Assembly: GCA_964523675.1 (NCBI GenBank)
Contig: CAZFZT010000007.1
Span: 11,711 to 75,710, forward strand
Source: CAZFZT01 sp964523675
Lineage (GTDB): Bacteria; Planctomycetota; Phycisphaerae; Phycisphaerales; SM1A02
Direction of reading: 5' to 3'
DNA: 64,000 bases
This document shows, piece after piece, positions 1-7,852 of this stretch; position 1 is the stretch's first letter; every line of letters starts with the position of its first letter. The notes under the pieces are model-generated. The model ran no database searches and was not told the DNA's origin. It saw nothing but the letters and a program-made list of their open reading frames with translations. The position numbers were made by a program, and so were the translations under genes.

Positions 1-2818
1 CGATCACCACGAGCTTGCGCAGATCGTCGCGATCCTTACCTCGAATGCGATCGGCATCAATTGAGACATTCAGGTTCTCGCGCACCCACTCGGCGATGAC
101 GTTCGCAGTGTAGTTGCGATCAAGGTACGTATTGGCGGCATCAATGACAGCGTCTTCGATGTGGTCGAAGATCACTTCCTTCACGTTCTTGCCTTCAAGG
201 ACCTCCTGACGCATCTCATAGAAGATGTGCCGCTGGTGGTCCATCACCTCGTCGTATTCAAGGATGTTCTTCCGAATGAGGAAGTTGCGCTCTTCAACCT
301 TCCGCTGCGCTTTCTCAACGGACCGGGTGAGCATGGGGTGCTCGATGGCGTCACCTTCCTTCATGCCGAGTTTGGACAGAATCGTCAGCACCTTCGGCCC
401 GGCGAACATCTTCATCAGGTCATCCTCCAGAGAGAGGAAGAACCGCGATGAACCCTTGTCGCCCTGCCGGCCTGACCTGCCGCGCAGCTGATTGTCAATG
501 CGCCGCGCTTCGTGGCGCTCGGTGCCAATGACGTGCAGGCCGCCGAGATCCTCGACATTGCTGAACATGCGAATGCGGTGAAGCAGGCATCCGCCGGAGT
601 CGTCGAGCGCCTTGATGAGCTGCGACTCGCTCATCTTCGCCGGATTGCCGCCTTGTCCCCAGCAGTAGTCGCCGTACCACTTGCGGAAGAGGCCCAGGCG
701 AATCTCTTCGTCGCTCATGGCCTCAACGTCTGACTTCTTGAGCCCCAACTCCTTCAGAGCCATATGGCGATAGACCGCTTTGATGATCGAGTCGTCGTCC
801 GCGGAGTCGTTCACTTCCTTCGGGCAAATGCCGCGACGTTTCCAGTGTTCAAGCAGCTCTGCTCGGGAGAACCTGCCGAGTTTGATGTCGGTGCCGCGGC
901 CGGCCATGTTCGTCGCAATCGTCACCGCGCCGAGTTGACCCGCTTCGACGATGATCTGCGCCTCGCGTTCGTGCTGCTTTGCGTTGAGCACGTTGTGCTT
1001 GACGTTGTACTTGCGCGTGAGCATGTTCGAGAGATGCTCTGACTTTTCAACGCTGGTTGTACCGACCAGAATCGGTCGGCCCATGTCGTGGAAGCCCTTG
1101 ATCTCATCGACAATCGCGTCCCATTTATCCTTGCTGGACATGAAAACGAGGTCATTGCGATCGGTGCGCACGACCGGCACATTGGTGGGGATGGCGATCA
1201 CGTCGAGCTTGTAGATTTCGTAGAACTCTGTCGCTTCCGTGTCGGCGGTGCCGGTCATTCCCGCAAGACGGCCGTACATCTTGAAGAAGTTCTGAATGGT
1301 GATCGTCGCCATCGTCTGCGTTTCCTGCTTGATGGGAACGCTTTCCTTGGCTTCGACTGCCTGGTGCAGGCCGTCCGACCACTGTCGCCCGATCATTTTG
1401 CGACCGGTGTTCTGATCGACGATGATGACCGACTGCTGGCCGGTGTCATCAGGTGCGACGACGTAATCTCGGTCGCGCTGATAGACCGTATGAGCGCGAA
1501 TGGCCTGTTCGAGCAGGTGGGGAATGTCGATGTTGTCACCGACGTAGAACGAGCCGACGCCTGCGACCTTCTGCGCCTCGGCAATGCCATGGTGCGTCAG
1601 GTGCGCCTTCTTCTTATCGAGTTCGACTTCATAGAACTGCGTGTACTGATCTCGCTCCGCTTCAAGTTCCGGCAGTCGTGCCCTGGCCGCTTCGAGCTTC
1701 TCGCGCAGCGCTGGAATCTTCCCTTTATCGCGCGCGTTGCGAATGTCGCCTTCAAGCCCGGAGATTTCCACCTGACATGATTTGACCCTCTGATCGGCAT
1801 CGTTCCACGGCTTCTGCTTCTCAAGCAGGTGCCGCGCAAGTTTGTCCGCCATGTCGTAGCGCGGATTGTGCGCGTGAGCAGGCCCTGAGATAATCAGCGG
1901 TGTGCGGGCCTCATCGATGAGGATCGAATCCACTTCGTCCACAATCGCAAAGTCGCGCCGCTTCTGCACCTGTTCCGCCGGCGACAGCTTCATGTTGTCG
2001 CGCAGGTAGTCGAACCCGAACTCCGCGGTCGTTCCATAGACGACATCACAGGAATAGGCCACCTGCTTCTGATCCGGTGGCTGCATGTGGTACGGATGAA
2101 TCGCACCGACACTCAGCCCGAGCGCGCGGAAGAACGGAAACGTCCAGTCGCGGTCGCGTTGCACAAGGTAGTCGTTGACCGTCACCACGTGGACCTGCTT
2201 GCCTTCCAGCACAGCCACGTAACACGCCAGTGGCGCGACGATCGTCTTGCCCTCGCCGGTTTTCATTTCAGCAATGCGGCCTTCGCCCAGTACGACCGCG
2301 CCGATGATTTGTACGTCGAAGGGCCGGGCTCGGAAGGGGGGCTTGGACTCGGGGTAGAGGTCGCGCACCGCGTCATAGATACGGTTGGGTATGTCGAGGT
2401 ATTGCCAGCCGGGCACTGTGCCCTCGCAGCCGCGCAGGTCATCGGCCGGTTCGCGGGCAGGCGCATCCTCCATCTCCTTGCGGACCTTCTCATAGAGTTG
2501 CCGCACATCGACGGGAAGTTGCGAAGCGTCGAAGTTCGCCTCGGGGTTGAAGATGTTGCGGATGCCGACCGCGCGATCCATGGCCTCGCGGCCGACGGCG
2601 AGAATCTCGTGCATGATGTCGCCGATGCGCTCAACGCCCTCACTGAGCCGTTTGCGGAACTCTGCGGTTTTGTCTCGCAGCTCGCGGTCGGTGAGCCGGC
2701 TGATGTCGTCTTCGAGCGCGGAGACCTGCTCGACAACGCGCAGGTACTTCTTGACCATGCGCTCGTTGCGCGTGCCGAAAACTTTCTTGAGTGCGGTGCC
2801 GACGAAGGGAACGCCCAT
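1..2818 (-). CDS. secA: Preprotein translocase ATPase SecA, C-terminal end cut by window edge
   Basis: The ATPase motor pushes unfolded preproteins through the SecYEG channel. About 939 codons are visible from ATG 2818; the reading frame is still open at base 1, so the gene is cut by the window and not broken. Visible features are the N-terminal helicase-like NBD1 with Walker A MKTGEGKT (about residues 185-192), the DEVDSILIDEARTPL motif, a preprotein cross-linking region, NBD2 with the MAGRGTDIKL and GRSGRQGD motifs, and the start of the helical scaffold (NILEYDEVMDHQR). An SD-like GAGAGG lies 8 nt before the ATG. The minus-strand exported protein upstream (2923-3276) may share its transcript. 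secY lies far away at the other end of the window. Identification is firm. Confidence 0.97.
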   Translation of the reverse strand, partial: MGVPFVGTALKKVFGTRNERMVKKYLRVVEQVSALEDDISRLTDRELRDKTAEFRKRLSEGVERIGDIMHEILAVGREAMDRAVGIRNIFNPEANFDASQLPVDVRQLYEKVRKEMEDAPAREPADDLRGCEGTVPGWQYLDIPNRIYDAVRDLYPESKPPFRARPFDVQIIGAVVLGEGRIAEMKTGEGKTIVAPLACYVAVLEGKQVHVVTVNDYLVQRDRDWTFPFFRALGLSVGAIHPYHMQPPDQKQVAYSCDVVYGTTAEFGFDYLRDNMKLSPAEQVQKRRDFAIVDEVDSILIDEARTPLIISGPAHAHNPRYDMADKLARHLLEKQKPWNDADQRVKSCQVEISGLEGDIRNARDKGKIPALREKLEAARARLPELEAERDQYTQFYEVELDKKKAHLTHHGIAEAQKVAGVGSFYVGDNIDIPHLLEQAIRAHTVYQRDRDYVVAPDDTGQQSVIIVDQNTGRKMIGRQWSDGLHQAVEAKESVPIKQETQTMATITIQNFFKMYGRLAGMTGTADTEATEFYEIYKLDVIAIPTNVPVVRTDRNDLVFMSSKDKWDAIVDEIKGFHDMGRPILVGTTSVEKSEHLSNMLTRKYNVKHNVLNAKQHEREAQIIVEAGQLGAVTIATNMAGRGTDIKLGRFSRAELLEHWKRRGICPKEVNDSADDDSIIKAVYRHMALKELGLKKSDVEAMSDEEIRLGLFRKWYGDYCWGQGGNPAKMSESQLIKALDDSGGCLLHRIRMFSNVEDLGGLHVIGTERHEARRIDNQLRGRSGRQGDKGSSRFFLSLEDDLMKMFAGPKVLTILSKLGMKEGDAIEHPMLTRSVEKAQRKVEERNFLIRKNILEYDEVMDHQRHIFYEMRQEVLEGKNVKEVIFDHIEDAVIDAANTYLDRNYTANVIAEWVRENLNVSIDADRIRGKDRDDLRKLVVI

Positions 2819-2922
2819 TGTTGATGCCTCTCTTGTGATGCAGCAAATGCGCTGCGGGTGCTGCTGAATGAAACGAAACGATCGAGGTCCCAAACACGGA
2901 CTGTCTGGGCTTGACGTGCGCT

Positions 2923-3276
2923 TCAGCAGATTGGTGGAGGCAGGTTGAGCAGGTCTTCACGCAGCGGCGGAGCCAATGGCCGCGCATCCACCGGGCAGTC
3001 AACGGTGACTGGACGCTTCGACACCGCAGCAACTGCATTCCACAGCTGCGGCGTTACTGCGACATCGCTGGGGCGATCGATTCCCAGTAGATCACAAGCA
3101 GCGGCGACAACGGCCGCGACCGCCCGCACCGGCTGCGAATCCATCACGGCGGCTCTGCATTCGGCCGGGGCTGCATAGGGCGCGGGCACAGCCGCAGCCG
3201 TGGCAGCGACAGCCACGAGAGCGATCAGCGTCCCGGCCAGGCCGGGCGCGATATTGGGTGAATCAGCCCTGCGCAT
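2923..3276 (-). CDS. Small exported or membrane-anchored protein, unknown function
   Basis: 117 residues from ATG 3276. The N-terminus has a charged start (MRRADSP) and then a long Ala/Val/Leu-rich hydrophobic stretch, consistent with a signal peptide or anchor; the remainder is Ala/Pro-rich with four cysteines and ends PPPIC. I do not recognise a family. In-frame codons extend to 3351 but would overlap the copA start on the other strand, so the internal ATG is preferred, leaving a 73-bp divergent gap. It is followed after 104 bp by secA on the same strand. It could be a spurious frame in GC-rich DNA; the compositionally sensible signal-like start argues mildly for a real gene. Confidence 0.5.
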   Translation of the reverse strand: MRRADSPNIAPGLAGTLIALVAVAATAAAVPAPYAAPAECRAAVMDSQPVRAVAAVVAAACDLLGIDRPSDVAVTPQLWNAVAAVSKRPVTVDCPVDARPLAPPLREDLLNLPPPIC

Positions 3277-3349
3277 GGGACTCCATAAGTATCGGCGACT
3301 CAGCCGCCTCAGGCAAGTCGGTGGAGCAGGTCTCCTACCATACCAAGTC

Positions 3350-5662
3350 ATGTCCGTTCACGCCCCAGCCAACCCCGATGTTGAGCCCGTACCGGGTTCC
3401 GACCGGATTCATCTAAAGGTTGAGGGCATGGTCTGCGCCGGCTGCGCTGCCTCCGTGCAGAAGGCATTGGAATCGAGGCCCGGCGTCGCCTCCGCTACCG
3501 TCAGCGTGACCGACGGCAGGGCCACCGTTCGTGGCAGCGGACTCGACCCGGACGCCCTTGCACAAGCGATCGAAGCGCGCGGTTTCCATGCAACGCCCGA
3601 GACTGAGGTGCTCGCGCCTTCAGAACTGCGCACTGAAATCGAACTGCGCCAGCAGAGAAGCGAGCGGAGCTGGCGATTTCGCGCGATCATCGGACTCTCG
3701 ATCTGGGCTCCGCTTGAAGCGATGCACTGGATCGGGGAGTCGATGCACTGGCACGGACTGTGGCTGCCCGTCCTCATGCTGCTCGGCTCCACGTTCGTGA
3801 TCGTCGTCGTCGGCTCCGGCTTCTACCGCTCCGCATGGAACGCTGCGAAGAAGGGCACCACCAATATGGACACGCTGATCTCGATCGGCGCGACCGCGGC
3901 GTATGTGTTCTCGCTCGTGGTGTTCATTTCGATGCTGCTCGGCCGCGCAATCGAACAGCCGCTCTATTTCGGCGAAGCGGCGGCGCTGCTTGGCATCATT
4001 TCACTCGGTCACTGGATGGAAGCGCGAGCTGCGGCCAAGGCAGGTTCGGCGGTGCGCGAACTCCTCGAACTTCAGCCCGATGAAGCGGAGTTGATTGAGG
4101 CCGCACAGAGCCAAGGGATTTTCGTCCCCGGCTCTTCAAGCATTGAGACGCGCACGATCCGCAGCGCGGACGTCCTCCCCGGCGATCACATTCTCATCCG
4201 GCCGGGCGCGCGAATCCCTGTTGATGGACGTGTGACTGACGGTGAATCCGAAATCGACGAATCGGTCGTCACCGGCGAACCGCTGCCGGTGCGCAAGTCG
4301 CCCGGCGATTCCGTCGTCGCCGGCTCGATGAACACGACAGGCCGACTGGTGATTGAATCCACCGTTGATGGCAGGCACACGACCGTCGCGCGAATTGCCG
4401 ATCTTGTGCGCGGCGCTCAAACGAGCAAGGCCGAGATTCAGCGGTTGGCTGATTACATTTCCTCGATCTTCGTGCCGAGCGTTCTGGGCATCGGCGCTGC
4501 GACGTTCCTTGGATGGTGGCTGATCGCAGGCAACCCCGCCTTTGGATTGATTGCGATGGTGACGGTGCTCATCATTTCATGTCCCTGCGCCCTCGGCCTG
4601 GCGACGCCGATGGCAGTCATGGTCGGAGCGGGCGCGGCGAGCAAGCGCGGCATTCTCATTAAATCCGCCGCTGCGCTTGAACGTGCAAGCACCCTGCGAC
4701 ATGTCGTCTTCGATAAGACCGGCACGCTCACCAGTGGTCGGCCTGTCGTTGCTCGAATCGCGCCTGCAAACGGTGTGGATGAGCGCGAACTATTACAACT
4801 TGCAGCAGCGGTCGAATCGCCCAGCGAACACCCCATTGCGATAGCAATCGTGAACGCAGCGAAGGAGCGAGGGATTGCGATCGGAAACGTGAGCGAGTTT
4901 GCGGCAATGCCCGGTGAGGGCGTGCGCGGCGTCGTTGATGGCGTACCTGGATACGCAGGGAAGTCTCAAGTGCCACCAAGGGTGATTGAAGTTCGCCGAG
5001 TCGAAGGTGCGACGTGCCGCGTTATTGCCGATGGCGTTGAACTGGGAACCATTGATGTTGCCGATGAAGTCCGGCCTGATGCGAAGGCGGCCATTGAGCG
5101 CTTGCGATCGCTCGGGTACGCCGTCTCGATGCTCTCCGGCGATCGGCGCAGCGTGGCGGAGTCGATCGGCGCAGCCGTCGGCCTTGTACCGAAAGAAATC
5201 GTTGCAGAGGCAACGCCGGAGCAGAAGGTGGACTACATCCGTTCACTGAGGCGTCGAGAAGACCATGCCGGTCAAGGCGTAATCATGGTCGGCGACGGCA
5301 TCAACGATGCGGCGGCATTGGCTGAGGCCGATCTTGGCATCGCAATTGGGTCGGGCACCAACGTCGCCATCGAATCGGCAGATGTCGTCATTCCCGGCGA
5401 GCATGTGATGGCGGTGCCGCAGACCATTGCACTTTCGCATCAGACACTGCGCACCATCAAGCAGAACCTGTTTCTCGCGTTCGTGTACAACTCGCTCGCG
5501 ATTCCGATCGCAGCGCTCGGCCTGCTCGGCATGCGCGGACCGCTCTTCGCCGCAGCAGCAATGGCATTGAGCGACATCTCAGTCGTCGGCAACGCGCTGC
5601 GGCTTCGATGGAGACTGGCGAGGGATGCATCAAGGCGTCAACGCATCAAGGATCCTGTCTAG
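3350..5662 (+). CDS. copA: Copper-translocating P-type ATPase (CopA-like, P1B-1)
   Basis: 770 residues. The protein exports Cu(I) across the cytoplasmic membrane with ATP hydrolysis. In order: one N-terminal heavy-metal-associated domain with GMVCAGCAAS (about residues 25-34), two TM helices, a further pair before the actuator domain with TGEPLPV, the transport helix with SCPCALGLATP, the phosphorylation site DKTGTLTSG, the SEHPIA motif of the nucleotide-binding domain, MVGDGIND, and final helices with the YN pair (FVYNSLAI) and ALSDISVVGNAL, which fit the Cu(I) signature. ATG 3350 is chosen because upstream GTG 3200 would add 50 non-homologous residues and overlap the divergent gene. A TACCAT hexamer 8 nt before the ATG may be the -10 of a nearly leaderless promoter. 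No CopZ or CueR/CsoR gene is adjacent. Confidence 0.95.
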   Translation: MSVHAPANPDVEPVPGSDRIHLKVEGMVCAGCAASVQKALESRPGVASATVSVTDGRATVRGSGLDPDALAQAIEARGFHATPETEVLAPSELRTEIELRQQRSERSWRFRAIIGLSIWAPLEAMHWIGESMHWHGLWLPVLMLLGSTFVIVVVGSGFYRSAWNAAKKGTTNMDTLISIGATAAYVFSLVVFISMLLGRAIEQPLYFGEAAALLGIISLGHWMEARAAAKAGSAVRELLELQPDEAELIEAAQSQGIFVPGSSSIETRTIRSADVLPGDHILIRPGARIPVDGRVTDGESEIDESVVTGEPLPVRKSPGDSVVAGSMNTTGRLVIESTVDGRHTTVARIADLVRGAQTSKAEIQRLADYISSIFVPSVLGIGAATFLGWWLIAGNPAFGLIAMVTVLIISCPCALGLATPMAVMVGAGAASKRGILIKSAAALERASTLRHVVFDKTGTLTSGRPVVARIAPANGVDERELLQLAAAVESPSEHPIAIAIVNAAKERGIAIGNVSEFAAMPGEGVRGVVDGVPGYAGKSQVPPRVIEVRRVEGATCRVIADGVELGTIDVADEVRPDAKAAIERLRSLGYAVSMLSGDRRSVAESIGAAVGLVPKEIVAEATPEQKVDYIRSLRRREDHAGQGVIMVGDGINDAAALAEADLGIAIGSGTNVAIESADVVIPGEHVMAVPQTIALSHQTLRTIKQNLFLAFVYNSLAIPIAALGLLGMRGPLFAAAAMALSDISVVGNALRLRWRLARDASRRQRIKDPV

Positions 5663-5682
5663 CCGCGACGTGCAGCGAAGCA
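5660..5682 (+). repeat. Single arm of an interspersed AGCCGCGACG-type repeat
   Basis: The sequence starting AGCCGCGACGTGCAGCGAAG directly follows the copA stop codon. It matches, with two substitutions, the arms of the perfect inverted repeat at 28620-28691 and the copy at 63968-63987. Only one arm is present here. Confidence 0.6.
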
Positions 5683-5689
5683 TTCGGCC

Positions 5690-6145
5690 CTACGGCATGT
5701 TTACCGATTCAAACGCTACGACATCAGGTTCGCCCAGCCGCGCGAAGTAAGCATCGACGTGCCCGATCCCCGTGATGCGGCGGACGAAGTTGGCGGCTTT
5801 GAGAAGATCGATTCTTTGCTGATGCTCGAGAAACGGCTCGGGCAGCCCCAGCCGGGATTCATAGAACGCGCAATTCTGGTGCGCGATGAGGACGACGCGC
5901 TCCAGTTCATGGGCATCAACAAGAAACTTGAGCTCATCGACGACGCCCTGCTCTGCGACATGGGCTTCAGTGTGACCTGCCAGGCAGGCCGGGCCGCCGG
6001 GCAGCGCGACGCGGTCATAGCGAGGCAGTTTCAGGCCGTTGTGCAGAAAGTCATCGAAGTGCGCGCCGACGCGGCCGTCGCTGCAATAGATCGCTGCCGC
6101 ATGGATGCGCTTCGGCTCGTACGTAATTGAACTGGTGTACGTCAT
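5690..6145 (-). CDS. Short beta-carbonic-anhydrase-like protein
   Basis: 151 residues. The visible motifs are CSDGR (Cys21-Asp23-Arg25) and HQNC (His89, Cys92), the spaced CxDxR...HxxC zinc-binding and catalytic signature of beta-class carbonic anhydrases. Between them lies LPGGPACL and then the helix-forming VVDELKFLVDAHEL, as expected of that fold. The protein is shorter than typical beta-CAs (about 190-230 aa), lacking most of the C-terminal region that forms the dimer. It could be a genuine CO2-hydrating enzyme or a zinc protein recruited to another role. It is convergent with copA and divergent from folD; the two start codons face each other across 26 bp. Confidence 0.7.
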   Translation of the reverse strand: MTYTSSITYEPKRIHAAAIYCSDGRVGAHFDDFLHNGLKLPRYDRVALPGGPACLAGHTEAHVAEQGVVDELKFLVDAHELERVVLIAHQNCAFYESRLGLPEPFLEHQQRIDLLKAANFVRRITGIGHVDAYFARLGEPDVVAFESVNMP

Positions 6146-6158
6146 CAGGCGGGGATGT

Positions 6159-6164
6159 TATCCT
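6159..6164 (+). promoter_or_regulatory. Putative -10 element (TATCCT) of a leaderless folD transcript
   Basis: TGTTATCCT contains a TG-extended -10-like hexamer. Its last base is 7 nt before the folD ATG, so transcription would start at or next to the initiation codon. There is no SD. Read on the minus strand the same bases are GGATAA, which could serve the divergent carbonic-anhydrase-like gene. Confidence 0.4.
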
Positions 6165-6171
6165 CTTTCAG

Positions 6172-7035
6172 ATGCAGCGCACAGCGAAGGCGAACATCAT
6201 CGACGGCAAGCAACTGGCGAAGCAGGTCAAGACCGACGTTGCAGCAAGGGCACGGGTGCTGCGCGAGCAGGGCCGACCTGTGCGGCTTGATGCCATCCTT
6301 GCAAGTGATGATCCTGGGGCGAAGATCTATGCTGAGAACCAGGCGCGCACCTGTGATGAACTTCACATTGAGTATGTCCTGCATCATCTCGATGCGGATT
6401 CAACGTATGAAGAAGTCGCCGGCCGCGTGCTGCTGCTCAATACTGATGACGATGTCAGCGCGATCATGGTGCATCTGCCGCTGCCGCCCGGGGTCGATAC
6501 CGATCAGGTGCAGTCGCTCATTGCGGTTGAGAAGGATGTTGAGGGCGTGAATCCGGCCAACATCGGCAATGTCGTCTATGGCCGGCGCTCGCTGGTGCCG
6601 TGTACTGCGCTTGCGGTAATGGAGATGATCGAATCAACCGGCGCGACACTGAAGGGCGCCCGCTGTGTGGTGGTCGGCGCGAGCAACATCGTCGGAAAGC
6701 CCGTTGTGGTGTTGCTGATGGGAGCTGAGGCGACGGTTGTTTCAACCAACATCCACACGCGCAACATCGTTGAGCTTGCCCGTACTGCCGATGTGCTGGT
6801 CTCCGCTACCGGTGTTGCGGGACTTGTCACGCGCGACTGGATCAAACCGGGCGCGGTTGTGGTGGATGTTGGCATCAGCCGGATCGTTGAGCAGGGAAGA
6901 TCGCGCACGGTAGGGGATGTGCGCTTTGATGAAGTCGCGGAAGTTGCGGGCTGGGTCTCGCCCGTACCGGGCGGCGTGGGGCCGATGACGGTCGCGATGC
7001 TGCTGCGCAATACGGTTGATGCGGCGGAGCGTTAG
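6172..7035 (+). CDS. folD: FolD-family methylenetetrahydrofolate dehydrogenase with altered cyclohydrolase residues
   Basis: 287 residues. The family oxidises 5,10-methylene-THF to methenyl-THF and hydrolyses that to 10-formyl-THF. Family marks seen are IYAENQ, VHLPLPPG, KDVEGVNP, GASNIVGKP and PVPGGVGPMT. The residues used for cyclohydrolase chemistry in the human enzyme (Lys56, Gln100, Asp125) align with Gln57, His and Glu here, and the GRSxIVG arginine that contacts the NADP phosphate is Ala. The fold is therefore clear but bifunctionality is doubtful. The start is ATG 6172; an in-frame upstream extension to 6127 overlaps the divergent gene and is not needed. It is convergent with the 237-aa gene that follows. 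Confidence 0.9.
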   Translation: MQRTAKANIIDGKQLAKQVKTDVAARARVLREQGRPVRLDAILASDDPGAKIYAENQARTCDELHIEYVLHHLDADSTYEEVAGRVLLLNTDDDVSAIMVHLPLPPGVDTDQVQSLIAVEKDVEGVNPANIGNVVYGRRSLVPCTALAVMEMIESTGATLKGARCVVVGASNIVGKPVVVLLMGAEATVVSTNIHTRNIVELARTADVLVSATGVAGLVTRDWIKPGAVVVDVGISRIVEQGRSRTVGDVRFDEVAEVAGWVSPVPGGVGPMTVAMLLRNTVDAAER

Positions 7036-7076
7036 CGCTTTAGCCCTTTCAAGTGAGGCGTCACGGTGCGTGCGAA

Positions 7077-7790
7077 CTACTTCGCCTTTGCGAAATCACT
7101 TGTGTCGAGCGGCTTCATGCTCATGCCGCCTGCCGCATCGACGATGAGTTCGTACTGCTGACCGGCTTTCACCGGCTTGTACACCGCTTCTCCTTGCGCG
7201 ATCCGCACTCCTATAGAGCGAGCGGCGGCAGGGTCGGTGGCAATGTCCCAGAAGTGCCGCCAGATCTGCTGCTCGAAGCGGCTCATTTCGCTTCCGGTGT
7301 AACCGGTCGGCGTCGCGCCGGGCAGATCGATCGGCTGGCCATCGCGCGGCGGAACCTGATCTGAATAGACGCGCCGCAACAGGACAAGCGATCGACCCAT
7401 GAGTGGATGCCCCGAAGCAACCGGCTCATGGTCGAACTTCACGGTCCACGCATCGATGAACAGCACATGCCCCGGCACGGTAAACGCCTGCCGTCCCAGC
7501 TCCCGGCCGTGGTCGTCGAGTTCGATCAGGAGCAGGTTGGTTGATGTGATGTCGCCGCTCTGATTCTTCTCTTGTGCAGTGATATCAATGTGAGCCACCC
7601 TTCGGGAGCGGCTGAGCCGCTCGATCATCTGCTCGCGGCGGGTGATTTGCATTTGCAATTCAGCGTTGAGCGCGGTCAGCTCGTCGATGGCGCGCTGCTT
7701 CTGATCGCTGCTGATGCGCCAGAAGCCAAGCAGCACGATTGAAGCGAGGACTGCCGAGACGATGAGGGTGCGGAGAATTGAAGCCAACAT
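7077..7790 (-). CDS. Membrane-anchored coiled-coil protein, unknown function
   Basis: 237 residues. One N-terminal TM helix (about residues 7-24, ending LLGFWRI) is followed by a likely coiled coil (about 27-62, rich in Glu/Gln/Leu/Arg) and a roughly 170-residue globular domain, presumably periplasmic. A run IDITAQEKNQSGDITSTNLL followed by alternating polar/hydrophobic segments suggests beta structure. I do not recognise the family. The topology suggests a bitopic envelope protein. It ends 41 bp from folD (convergent) and starts divergently from the large secreted protein at 7853, so the two may share a regulatory region of about 60 bp. Confidence 0.7.
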   Translation of the reverse strand: MLASILRTLIVSAVLASIVLLGFWRISSDQKQRAIDELTALNAELQMQITRREQMIERLSRSRRVAHIDITAQEKNQSGDITSTNLLLIELDDHGRELGRQAFTVPGHVLFIDAWTVKFDHEPVASGHPLMGRSLVLLRRVYSDQVPPRDGQPIDLPGATPTGYTGSEMSRFEQQIWRHFWDIATDPAAARSIGVRIAQGEAVYKPVKAGQQYELIVDAAGGMSMKPLDTSDFAKAK

Positions 7791-7852
7791 GGGTCGCCTT
7801 CATTTCATCGGCAAACGTGAAGGGTGCGCACGAATCGGCCGATAACTATTTC

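Noticed and set aside
1..2818. secA as a pseudogene
   Set aside because: The frame is open to base 1 with all motifs intact; the missing end is outside the window.
161..2824. Plus-strand genes opposite secA
   Set aside because: Long open frames exist there, but they are antisense shadows of the conserved secA codons.
3200..3349. Longer N-terminus of CopA
   Set aside because: GTG 3200 would add 50 residues with no homology and overlap a divergent gene.
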